From the NCBI RefSeq assembly GCF_017744045.1, contig NZ_JAGHRD010000001.1: a DNA stretch of 64,000 nt; one strand, written 5' to 3'. The stretch is from Pelagimonas sp017744045. GTDB lineage: Bacteria > Pseudomonadota > Alphaproteobacteria > Rhodobacterales > Rhodobacteraceae. Shown here piece after piece: positions 7,597 to 15,496 of this stretch. The position numbers and the translations under genes are program-made. The notes below the pieces were generated by a model. It ran no database searches. It had not been told where the DNA came from and was given only the letters and a program-made list of their open reading frames with translations. The number at the start of each line of letters is the position of its first letter. The first letter of the stretch is position 1.

Positions 7597-8814
7597 TCAG
7601 GCCAGTTCCATCAGAACCGAGCAGTTAGAGCCGCCAAAACCGAGCGTGTTGGACAAAACCAATGAGGGCTGACCAGTGCGGGCTGCAGACGCGCAGGACA
7701 GCGGGTTATTGGCTTCGGCTTCGCGGAAATTCACGGTGGGTGGGATGATGTTCTTGGCCCGGGCCGCCATGGCCGCGACCGCGTTCATGGTGCCTGCCGC
7801 GCCCAACGTGTGCCCGACCATGGATTTGATCGAGGCGGCGGGCACTTCAGCGGCACGCTCCCCCAAAACGCCATGCAGGGCCTTGGCCTCGATCGCGTCG
7901 TTGTGCAGGGTGCCGGTGCCATGGGCGCAGATGAAATCCACCTGCGCGGCATCCGCCCCACCCATTTCCAGCGCCTTGCGCATGGCGGCCATCGGCCCCT
8001 GGGCGGTAACATCTGGCGCGGTCATGTGATGGGCATCCGAAGACAACCCGTAACCGCGCAGCTTGGCCATAACCGGAGCCCCCCTTTTGGCGGCAAAATC
8101 TTCGGCCTCGACAATCATCAACGCGCTGCCTTCGCCCAGAACCAGCCCCTGGCGATCCTTGTCAAAGGGGCGGCACAGCTCGGGTGAAACGTTGCGCATC
8201 ACCGAAAACCCGGCGGCGGACACTTCGGACATCGGATCAAACCCGGCGACCAGCACCACATCAGCCTTGCCCGCTCGGATCAGATCCTGTGCCGTGGCCA
8301 GAGCAAGGTTGGACGAAGTACAAGCGGTTGAATAAACCAGATTGGGGCCCATGAACCCGGTTTCGATGCACAGCCGATAGCCCGGTGAGTGCAGTGAATA
8401 GTCCCGCAGCGTACTGGGGCGGCGCTTGCCCGCCCGCTGTCCCCGGTAATACCCCATCCCGGTGCGCGCGCCTCCAAGGGTGGACCCCGAAAGAACCGCG
8501 CCGCGCCGTGGGTTGACGGTGGCGGGATCAAGCTGCGCCATTTCCATTGCCTGATCAAAAGCGGCGAGCGTCAAAGCAGAACTGCGATCCATACGCTTAT
8601 CGCCGCGCTTGATGCGAATGGCCTCGGCGTCAAACCCCTTGGCCTCGCAGGCACGGGGATTGCGCAGCCCATCGGCGGGAAAGCTTGAGATATCGCCAAG
8701 GCCAGTTTCAGCCCGCGCCATGGCGTCGCCAAAGCTGTTGAAATCATTTGAAATAGCGTTGATGACACCGCATCCGGTGACAACTGCGCCGCGATTGGAC
8801 ATATGCGGGATCAT
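7597..8814 (-). CDS. Beta-ketoacyl-ACP synthase (KAS II-like)
   Basis: The 405-residue condensing enzyme carries the whole catalytic set: Cys in STACTSSNLALA, first His in CAHGTGTLHNDAIEAKAL and second His in SMVGHTLGAAGTMNA. It should extend an ACP-bound chain with malonyl-ACP. The start codon overlaps the acyltransferase stop (ATGA). Next to it are the acyltransferase and a His-less ketosynthase homologue, so this could be the alpha subunit of a KS/CLF heterodimer with the protein at 9752-10909. Confidence 0.92.
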   Translation of the reverse strand: MIPHMSNRGAVVTGCGVINAISNDFNSFGDAMARAETGLGDISSFPADGLRNPRACEAKGFDAEAIRIKRGDKRMDRSSALTLAAFDQAMEMAQLDPATVNPRRGAVLSGSTLGGARTGMGYYRGQRAGKRRPSTLRDYSLHSPGYRLCIETGFMGPNLVYSTACTSSNLALATAQDLIRAGKADVVLVAGFDPMSEVSAAGFSVMRNVSPELCRPFDKDRQGLVLGEGSALMIVEAEDFAAKRGAPVMAKLRGYGLSSDAHHMTAPDVTAQGPMAAMRKALEMGGADAAQVDFICAHGTGTLHNDAIEAKALHGVLGERAAEVPAASIKSMVGHTLGAAGTMNAVAAMAARAKNIIPPTVNFREAEANNPLSCASAARTGQPSLVLSNTLGFGGSNCSVLMELA

Positions 8815-9755
8815 GCTGCGACCTCTTGCATTTGGGGTTTGTGGGCGGCGATGGCGCGATCCATCAGCGCGGGAACGCCGGTGCTGGCAGGTTTCAGCGC
8901 GGGGTTGAACCGCAGCATCAAGCCGGTCAGCACTTTGCCCGGACCAACCTCGATGAGGCTCTCGGGGGCTTGGTCGGCAATCTGCGACATCACTGCTGTC
9001 CAGTTCACCTGACCCGTCATATGGGTCAGCAGATCATCCTGGATGTCGCGCGCCGAGCGCATAGGTGACCCGTCCTTGTTGGACAGCACCGGGCAAATCG
9101 AGGTGGAAAAGGCGGTTTCCTTGATGCGATCCGCAAAGGCGCGCGCTTCATTCGCCAAAAGCGGGGAATGAAAGGCACCGGACACGTTAAGCGCCACCCA
9201 TTTGCCGCCTTTGGCGGTCAGGGCTGCGCGGGCCGGATCCAGATCTTCGACCGCGCCGGACACGACGATTTGTTCAGGCAGGTTCAGATTGGCGGGCCAG
9301 ATCTTTAGCTTGGCCTCTTTCAGGGTTTCAGAAACAACATCTGCGCTCAGCCCCTGGACGACCCCCATGCCGCCAACGACACGTTCGCCGGAAAACAGCA
9401 TCAGCTGCCCGCGTTCGACCACCAGCTGCGTGGCGTCTTCGAGTGACAGCGCACCCGACGCGGCCAGCGCGGAAAAATGCCCCAACGAATGGCCAGCAAC
9501 AAATGCAGGGCTTAGCCCCTCTTCGCGCAAACAGGCTGCGATGGCGCTGGACATGGCAAAGATCGCCAATTGCGCCCGGTCGGTGCGTTTGAGATCCGGA
9601 TCGGCCATTTTGGTAGTAAAGTCGCGCACGGGTTTGCCCGAGAGGTCTTCGATCGTGTCCAACACGGTTTCAAAGGTTCCGCGACCGATGAATTTGGCGG
9701 CCATTCGCGCCGATTGGGCCCCTTGGCCCGGGAAAATCCAACCTGTCTGGATCAT
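8811..9755 (-). CDS. Malonyl-CoA:ACP acyltransferase (FabD-like)
   Basis: This 314-residue acyltransferase shows GQGAQ near the N-terminus, the active-site serine motif GHSLGHFSAL, and a later His in SGAFHSPLL. It should supply malonyl units to the cluster's carrier proteins. It overlaps its neighbours on both sides by 4 bp, being sandwiched between a complete ketosynthase and a chain-length-factor-like gene. A cluster-owned FabD suggests the pathway runs separately from primary fatty-acid synthesis. The extender could differ from malonyl; specificity is not readable here. Confidence 0.9.
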   Translation of the reverse strand: MIQTGWIFPGQGAQSARMAAKFIGRGTFETVLDTIEDLSGKPVRDFTTKMADPDLKRTDRAQLAIFAMSSAIAACLREEGLSPAFVAGHSLGHFSALAASGALSLEDATQLVVERGQLMLFSGERVVGGMGVVQGLSADVVSETLKEAKLKIWPANLNLPEQIVVSGAVEDLDPARAALTAKGGKWVALNVSGAFHSPLLANEARAFADRIKETAFSTSICPVLSNKDGSPMRSARDIQDDLLTHMTGQVNWTAVMSQIADQAPESLIEVGPGKVLTGLMLRFNPALKPASTGVPALMDRAIAAHKPQMQEVAA

Positions 9756-10909
9756 GCGGCTGCTCCTTTGATCAGAGTTGAGCCAAACTGGCCGTTAAGG
9801 CCGATGGCATTGCATAAAACGGCGTCGATTTTGGGGGTGTCCCCAGAGACCGAAGCCGGGGTGGCATTGCGGTTGATCGCGGCCACAGCCAGGGCGATTT
9901 CCACCAAAGCGGCGGTGCCCATGGCAAAGCCGGTGGAGCGTTTGGAGCTGCCTTGTGCCGGAACTTGCGCACCAAAAACCGTAGTGATGGCAGCGCTTTC
10001 CAGCTGGTCTTCGATCTTGGTCGCGGCAGAGCCGGTTAGGATCATGTCGACCGTGTCGGCCTGTGCCTGCGCATCTTCCAGCGCGGTTTCCATGGCGGCG
10101 ACAAGACCACGCCCATCCTTGGCCGGTCGGCCCAGCGCAGCGGCATCATTGGCAAGGCCAACACCGGCCAGCTCGGCCAAAACCTCTGCTCCGCGCGCCT
10201 TAGCATGGCTGGCGCGCTCAAGGATCATCGCCACGGCACCCTCACCTGCAACGGCACCGTCGGTCAGGCCACCCTGCCCGTCATAATCCGCGTGCCATTT
10301 CAGATCCCGCAGACCTTTTTGGATCGCATCGCACATTTCATCGGAACACAAAGCAATCACCGCTTCGATCCCCGGCTGCGCCAGCATCATCTGCGCCTGA
10401 TACAGGACAGCCGTGCCAGAACAGCCAGCGGCAGGCACCACCTGAATAGGACCGGCAAAGCCGAAATGGATGCTGACCAGCGATGCCGGCGCGTTGAACA
10501 CGCTTTCCTGAAAGACCCGTGGTTTGACGCCAGTGGGGCCGGTGTCGATCAAGTCGTCATAGATCTGCTGGGTCGCCGCACCGGGCCCGTTCGAGGTGCC
10601 AAACACAATCCCGACACCGCCATTCTTCGCACCACGGTCGGGCAGCATATTGGCCTGCGTCACCGCAAGATGCGTGGCCGCGACCGCATATTGCGACACC
10701 AGCGGCGCGCGGGACAATTGCCCCGATTTCAACATGCGGCGCAGGTCTAGCTTTTGCGCCTCTGCTGCTGGCAGGCCATTGTCGTAGCGCGAACAGGGGG
10801 TGAAATCGGCATCCCCATCTGTCTGCGCGTCCCAGAGACCGTCCAAACCGGTCCCCCAGGGGCCAACAAGGCCAAGCCCGGTAATGGCAATTCTGTTATC
10901 CGTCGTCAT
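9752..10909 (-). CDS. Chain-length-factor-like ketosynthase homologue
   Basis: The 385-residue protein has the thiolase-fold layout of a ketosynthase (MTTDNRIAITGLGLVGPWG at the start, AAGCSGTAVLYQAQ at the nucleophile position). It lacks the HGTGT and GHxxGAAG histidine motifs; the corresponding region reads MILTGSAATKIEDQ and then AMGTAALVEIAL. It keeps a Cys at the nucleophile elbow, which many chain-length factors do not. It is probably the beta partner of the ketosynthase at 7597-8814. Its start shares an A with the upstream stop (TAATG), implying coupled translation. Confidence 0.8.
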   Translation of the reverse strand: MTTDNRIAITGLGLVGPWGTGLDGLWDAQTDGDADFTPCSRYDNGLPAAEAQKLDLRRMLKSGQLSRAPLVSQYAVAATHLAVTQANMLPDRGAKNGGVGIVFGTSNGPGAATQQIYDDLIDTGPTGVKPRVFQESVFNAPASLVSIHFGFAGPIQVVPAAGCSGTAVLYQAQMMLAQPGIEAVIALCSDEMCDAIQKGLRDLKWHADYDGQGGLTDGAVAGEGAVAMILERASHAKARGAEVLAELAGVGLANDAAALGRPAKDGRGLVAAMETALEDAQAQADTVDMILTGSAATKIEDQLESAAITTVFGAQVPAQGSSKRSTGFAMGTAALVEIALAVAAINRNATPASVSGDTPKIDAVLCNAIGLNGQFGSTLIKGAAA

Positions 10910-11640
10910 TATCCGAACTCCTTCCGGAAAGCGGTCAGTTTTTGTTGATAGGTGGCGGCCTGCTCGGTCTTGCCTTGCTCGGTCAGCACTTCGGCATAGG
11001 CGCTATAGAAATCTCCGCGCCATTTGGCCGAGCGCAGAACATCCGCGTGTTTCGGGTTCAGGTCGGGATTGGCTTCCCACTTGGCCAATTGATCGAAATC
11101 GGCCATGGCCAGATCATGATCCACCAGCACAGCGGGCATATTGATCACTGTCGCGGCCCGGATCAGGCGGGCGACGGGATCGGTCGGGTCGATGGCGACA
11201 GCCTCAGACAGCAGAGCTTCGGCCCGCTCCACATAATAGATACGCACAAACCCGGGTCCGGGCAGCGCCTGCCATGCGCCTTGCATTGGAAAATCGCGTG
11301 CCATCAGCGAATGCGCTGAACCAAGATAGGCCGTGGCCGAAGGAAAGTTTGGCATGTCGCTGCGCGCCGCTTCCAACTGGCTGATCGCTTCGCGGGCCCA
11401 TTTGGGGTCTTGGGTCAGTTGCGCGATGTCATAGGCGGCCTTTCCCGCTGTATATGGGTCGCCAAACTCACCATGTTCTTCGGACCACAGCGCGCGGGCC
11501 TCAGTCAGGCGCGGCTGATCAACCGTCGTGGTCTTGATGATCGGGGTGCCATCGGCATCCGCAACCGGGCTGCATCCGGTGACGGTCAGGCCATAGACCA
11601 CCGCCAAAACGCCCATGCTGATCCAGGTACGAGAAGTCAT
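10909..11640 (-). CDS. TPR-like lipoprotein
   Basis: From the start at 11640 (MTSRTWISMG) the product is 243 residues with a lipoprotein signal whose lipobox is VTGC at about residue 24, followed by helical repeats such as NFPSATAYLGSAHSLMARD. A longer in-frame start at 11697 has a better GAGGT site but would add 19 residues before the signal, so I prefer the shorter form with moderate confidence. It resembles the TPR protein at 6517-7110. It probably sits on the periplasmic face of a membrane and may organise the biosynthetic or export proteins. Confidence 0.65.
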   Translation of the reverse strand: MTSRTWISMGVLAVVYGLTVTGCSPVADADGTPIIKTTTVDQPRLTEARALWSEEHGEFGDPYTAGKAAYDIAQLTQDPKWAREAISQLEAARSDMPNFPSATAYLGSAHSLMARDFPMQGAWQALPGPGFVRIYYVERAEALLSEAVAIDPTDPVARLIRAATVINMPAVLVDHDLAMADFDQLAKWEANPDLNPKHADVLRSAKWRGDFYSAYAEVLTEQGKTEQAATYQQKLTAFRKEFG

Positions 11641-11683
11641 CTTTAATACACGTCCTAAGGTCCAGGGTTTGGTTGGATTTGAG

Positions 11684-13006
11684 TTATTCGGCTGCATGAA
11701 CCACCTCATGCGCATAGGGCTTTGGCTGCGGCTCGACAGGGCGCAGATGGAAAATCTCCTGCACGGCCAACAGCTTGAAAAAACGCTCGATCACATAGTC
11801 GTTCAGCATGTCGCGCACTTCACTGCCCGTGGTGTTTTGCTGATCGAGCCGAACCATACGGGCAAGATCCAGGGCGAGAGGCTGAGCCGACAGGCCATAC
11901 CCGGTTGAACTGTCTTCGCAGGCGTAAGGGGCATCGGTGATCGGCGCGAAACCGATTTTGGAATAGAGCTTGATCTGCCAGGTAAAGCTGTCGTTGAGGA
12001 TCGTGTGCACACGCTGTTCAGCAGCGGCCTCGATCACGCATTTGAACAGACCGGTCAGCAACCCACGCTCCAGACGGTAGCGCTGCATCACACCCAAACG
12101 CCCCATCTCGACCACGCCACCGCGTTTGCGGTAATCATCAGCGCTGAATTGGGCCTCGTGTTCCACCGGCAGGCCTAGGGTTTTGTGATCCAGGAACATA
12201 CAGATCCCGCCCACGGCCTTGTCGCCGTCAAAGACCAGGAACGGCATAGAATGACCGTCGCGTTTGGCATCCGAAGCACGGTGCTCGGCCTCAATCTGGG
12301 TTTTGTCGATCTTGCGGCGCGGCCCGGCGGCGCGTTGCAGGTCGGCACGATAGGCTTCGGCAATCGTCGCGTAGAACAGATCGTGCTCGGCTGGGGTTTG
12401 CACCTGACGAAAGGTGAATTTGCCCATTTGGTGGATTTTCTGGCGACCATGCGCCGGACCCATGGTGACAAAGTTCAACACCAGCGTGCCAATCGCACCA
12501 GCAATCATCAGCCCCATGGGCACGATCAAAAAGGCAAGGTTGGGCATCAGGAACAACGCTGCGCAACCGGCCAGCACATGCAGACTGCCCCACATGATCG
12601 ACATATAGCTGTGCAGCGGCGCATAGCCGACGCCCCGGCTGTAAACCATGGTAAAGGGGCGTTTGGCCAAAAGCAGGCCCCAGACCAGGGCCGCCAGCAG
12701 GAAATACACCGCCGGGGCCGCATAGGCGGACCAGGCGATATCGGGCGCATAAAGCCGCGCGCCCGACAGGATGGCGTAAAAGCCGGTCATCAGAGCCGTG
12801 ACAGGGGACAGAACCCCGTGGCGACGCTCCAACACAAAAAGCATGGCATACAGGCCCAACGATACGAAGGGGGCCAGCTCCATCGGAGCGAAATACAGGC
12901 TCATCAGAGCCAGCACCATAACGGCGAGGCCAATCAGCATCAGCCTTGTGGCGGCCCGCAGAAACGGGCCGTCGTTGAATGTGGTATCGTCGGAAACCTG
13001 CGTCAT
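11684..13006 (-). CDS. Membrane-anchored FeeM-like N-acyltransferase (GNAT fold)
   Basis: The 440-residue protein has about six hydrophobic segments in its first 170 residues, then a soluble GNAT-type domain. The second half (HDLFYATIAEAYRADLQR, then SMPFLVFDGDKAVGGICMFL and VVEMGRLGVMQRYRLERGLL) resembles the N-acyl amino acid synthase FeeM and the autoinducer-synthase-like acyltransferases, which use acyl-ACP donors. It would move the finished acyl chain from ACP to an amine at the membrane. The fusion with a multi-span membrane domain is unusual for FeeM. The acceptor is unknown. An outer possibility is a GNAT of unrelated role. Confidence 0.65.
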   Translation of the reverse strand: MTQVSDDTTFNDGPFLRAATRLMLIGLAVMVLALMSLYFAPMELAPFVSLGLYAMLFVLERRHGVLSPVTALMTGFYAILSGARLYAPDIAWSAYAAPAVYFLLAALVWGLLLAKRPFTMVYSRGVGYAPLHSYMSIMWGSLHVLAGCAALFLMPNLAFLIVPMGLMIAGAIGTLVLNFVTMGPAHGRQKIHQMGKFTFRQVQTPAEHDLFYATIAEAYRADLQRAAGPRRKIDKTQIEAEHRASDAKRDGHSMPFLVFDGDKAVGGICMFLDHKTLGLPVEHEAQFSADDYRKRGGVVEMGRLGVMQRYRLERGLLTGLFKCVIEAAAEQRVHTILNDSFTWQIKLYSKIGFAPITDAPYACEDSSTGYGLSAQPLALDLARMVRLDQQNTTGSEVRDMLNDYVIERFFKLLAVQEIFHLRPVEPQPKPYAHEVVHAAE

Positions 13007-13008
13007 GA

Positions 13009-13989
13009 TCAGGCCGCCTGACCCAATGCGTTGGTGACCGATTTCGACAAGAAGGCCGGGGCTGACACAGTTTCCGCCACGCCGAACGAGCTGCCCAGAA
13101 CCAGACCTGGCACCGCAAGATCCGCGTCGATATAGGCCAGTGCGACGGTCTTGCCGAGCGTCTCAGAGGCATAGGCCGAACGGATCTCGCCGACAGTTTC
13201 TCCGTCAACGTCCAAGGCACCCGTGGCGGCATCGCCGTCAACAACCATCAGAACACAGCTGCGGCTGGCTTCGTCACGACGCGCATTCAAAGCCTCTGCC
13301 CCGCGCAGATTGTCTTTTGGGAAATCGATCATCCATTGCAGGCCAGCGTCAAAGACCGAAGCTTCGTCGGCGATGTCGCGTGCGCGGTTCAGGATACGCA
13401 TTTCAGCCATCATGACCGGAAAGGCGCTTTGGTCGGTGATGATTTCTTCGCCACCCTCAGCGGTCAGGGCCGCCATGGTCTCGGCCTTGGCCTCGGTTGC
13501 GCCAAACAGGTGCAATTCGTATTCGCCAAAGAAACCGATCCGCGCCGCTGTCACACCAGAAGGCAAGTCAAAAGCGTTCAGGAAGGCGATGGACGGGATG
13601 TCATCACCCAGCGCCGCTTCGGCCATGGCCTCGGCTTCGGGGCCGGTCAAAACCATGTGGAACTGAGTGTCAGCCTGATTGGCGACGGCGATGTCAAAGC
13701 TCTCTGCCAGTTCGCCCAGCACCTCAGCCACGGGCGCAGCCTCTTCTGGTTCTGCGACCACCAGGAAACCGGTTTCAGTTGCAATCAGCCAAAGGATCGC
13801 CTGAACGCCGCCATCCAGCGACGGGATCAGAGTGTTCATGGCCTTGCCTTCGAACAAGTCCAGCACATTGCCACCGACAACACTGTCCAGCGCATCCACA
13901 GCGTCCGGGCCGGTCACTTCGAAACGCACCCAGTTCTCCAGATCGACCAGACCAGCGCGGTTACGGATTTTATCATAAGCTACGGACAT
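13009..13989 (-). CDS. GcvT-like folate-binding protein
   Basis: The 326-residue protein has the aminomethyltransferase (GcvT/YgfZ) architecture: RAGLVDLENWVRFEVTGPDA at the N-terminus, the FGEYELHLFG strand pair, and NLRGAEALNARRDEA leading into the C-terminal barrel domain. Such proteins bind tetrahydrofolate and move one-carbon units or help iron-sulphur enzymes. Inside a fatty-acid-like operon this is unexpected; one-carbon tailoring of the product is conceivable. It lies 2 bp from the acyltransferase gene and abuts the ACP gene, so it is clearly part of the operon. Confidence 0.75.
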   Translation of the reverse strand: MSVAYDKIRNRAGLVDLENWVRFEVTGPDAVDALDSVVGGNVLDLFEGKAMNTLIPSLDGGVQAILWLIATETGFLVVAEPEEAAPVAEVLGELAESFDIAVANQADTQFHMVLTGPEAEAMAEAALGDDIPSIAFLNAFDLPSGVTAARIGFFGEYELHLFGATEAKAETMAALTAEGGEEIITDQSAFPVMMAEMRILNRARDIADEASVFDAGLQWMIDFPKDNLRGAEALNARRDEASRSCVLMVVDGDAATGALDVDGETVGEIRSAYASETLGKTVALAYIDADLAVPGLVLGSSFGVAETVSAPAFLSKSVTNALGQAA

Positions 13990-14298
13990 TTATGCCACCT
14001 CTGCTTGCAGTTCACCGCCCGAGATCACCAGATCGACGATGGAGTTGATGGAACGGATTTCCTTCATGTGTTCGTCTTCGACCCGCAGGCCGAATTCGCT
14101 TTCGATGGCAACGACGATTTCCAGAGCGTCGACGCTGTCCAAACCCAAACCGACGCCAAAAAGCAGGCAATCATCGGGGATATCCGCCGGCTCTTTTTCC
14201 AGCGCGAGACAGTCAATCAGCGCCTCTTTGAGTTTCAGGGTGGTTTCCTGACGCGCGGATGCCTGGGCGCGCGCCTGTTCAAGGGTCAAGGGGGTCAT
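13990..14298 (-). CDS. Acyl carrier protein 1
   Basis: This 102-residue carrier protein has the phosphopantetheine attachment motif in GVGLGLDSVDALEIVV (Ser in DSVDALE), acidic helices and typical size. It should carry the growing chain for the operon's ketosynthases and be primed by the phosphopantetheinyl transferase at the operon end. Its start overlaps the ketoreductase stop by 4 bp. It resembles the second carrier protein at 19253-19558 around the Ser motif but differs elsewhere, so the two may serve different steps. Confidence 0.93.
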   Translation of the reverse strand: MTPLTLEQARAQASARQETTLKLKEALIDCLALEKEPADIPDDCLLFGVGLGLDSVDALEIVVAIESEFGLRVEDEHMKEIRSINSIVDLVISGGELQAEVA

Positions 14299-15041
14299 AC
14301 ATAGCCTCCGCCAGAGATGTTGATGGTTGTGCCGTTCACGAATGTGGACAGGTCAGAGCCGAGGAAGACGCAGGGACCTGCGACTTCTTCCGGTGTGCCA
14401 ACACGGCCCAAGGGAATATTGGCCGTGATGGTTTTCTTTGCCGCTGCGGGCATTTTCTTGGTCAGATCGGTGTCAATCACGCCGACATAAAGCGCGTTGA
14501 CCAGCACGTTGAACTTGCCCAATTCACGTGCCAGGGATTTGGTAAAGCCGACCAGCGCCGATTTGGAAGCTGCATAGTTGCACTGCCCCGGACGCCCGGA
14601 CAGGGCCGAGATCGAGCTGACCTGAATGATACGGCCCGAGCGCTGTTTCATCATCTGCCGCGCCGCTTCGCGGGAACATTGATACGTGCCGCGCAGGTTG
14701 ACCGAGATGACGTCGTCGAAATCCTCTTCCTTCATCATCATCAAGGGTTTGTCGCGGGTGATGCCAGCGTTGTTGACCAGAATGTCGAGGCTGCCAAAGG
14801 TCTCGACCGCGGCCCCCACCATGGCGCGGGCGCTCTCTTCTTGATCGACGGACCCGATTGAAGTGATGACCTGCGCACCAGCGTCTTTGATCAGCTCAAC
14901 CGTTTCATCCATTTCCGCCGACGCGCGCGAGGCGTTCACGACCAGATTTGCCCCTTGTTTGGCAAACTCGACCGCAACCGCGCGACCAATTCCGCGCGAC
15001 GCCCCGGTCACAAGGGCGGTTTTTCCTTCCAGCAATTTCAT
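14295..15041 (-). CDS. 3-oxoacyl-ACP reductase (FabG-like) 1
   Basis: The 248-residue short-chain dehydrogenase shows the NADPH motif TGASRGIG, NNAG at about residue 90, and the catalytic Ser with Tyr and Lys (VSSISALSG and NYAASK). It should reduce 3-ketoacyl-ACP to 3-hydroxyacyl-ACP. It overlaps the ACP gene and the thioesterase gene by 4 bp each. All active-site residues are present, unlike the degenerate SDR at 18564-19217. Confidence 0.92.
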   Translation of the reverse strand: MKLLEGKTALVTGASRGIGRAVAVEFAKQGANLVVNASRASAEMDETVELIKDAGAQVITSIGSVDQEESARAMVGAAVETFGSLDILVNNAGITRDKPLMMMKEEDFDDVISVNLRGTYQCSREAARQMMKQRSGRIIQVSSISALSGRPGQCNYAASKSALVGFTKSLARELGKFNVLVNALYVGVIDTDLTKKMPAAAKKTITANIPLGRVGTPEEVAGPCVFLGSDLSTFVNGTTINISGGGYV

Positions 15042-15496
15042 GATGTCACCTCTGCGACGGGGTTGGTTTTGATGGTGTCAGCCGCCTGAAAGGCAGCCAT
15101 GACATGGGCCGGGAACAAAGCGGGCTGATGCTTGATCCGATCCATGCAGATGATTTCGGCGGTGACGGTGCAGATCTCGACCGGGCCTCGTTTGATCTTG
15201 GTGATCCAGGTCGAGCTGGCGGCCTTCAGCTTGCCCAAGCTCGATTGGATGGTCAGCAGATCGTCAAACAGCGCCGGCGTGTGGAACTTCATCTCACAAC
15301 TGCGCAGGGCGAGACCGTAGTTTTCCTTGGCAAAGAGATGCCCGACATCCAGCCCCAAATGGCGCATGATCTCGTTCCGGCCCCGTTCGGCCAGCTCCAG
15401 GTAGCGAGGATGATAAACAATCCCCCCCGCATCCGTGTCCCCGAAAATCACGCGATATTGGGTGACCGGAAAGGCGTTGCGTGCAACGATCGTCAT
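15038..15496 (-). CDS. 4HBT-family acyl thioesterase
   Basis: This 152-residue hotdog enzyme shows the 4-hydroxybenzoyl-CoA-thioesterase signature FGDTDAGGIVYHPRYLEL near the N-terminus, with the conserved Asp and the Tyr-His pair. Comparable thioesterases occur in aryl polyene clusters, where they may prime or edit chains. It overlaps the ketoreductase gene by 4 bp and the KS-CLF fusion gene by 4 bp. Substrate is probably an ACP-bound acyl chain; that is inference. Confidence 0.88.
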   Translation of the reverse strand: MTIVARNAFPVTQYRVIFGDTDAGGIVYHPRYLELAERGRNEIMRHLGLDVGHLFAKENYGLALRSCEMKFHTPALFDDLLTIQSSLGKLKAASSTWITKIKRGPVEICTVTAEIICMDRIKHQPALFPAHVMAAFQAADTIKTNPVAEVTS

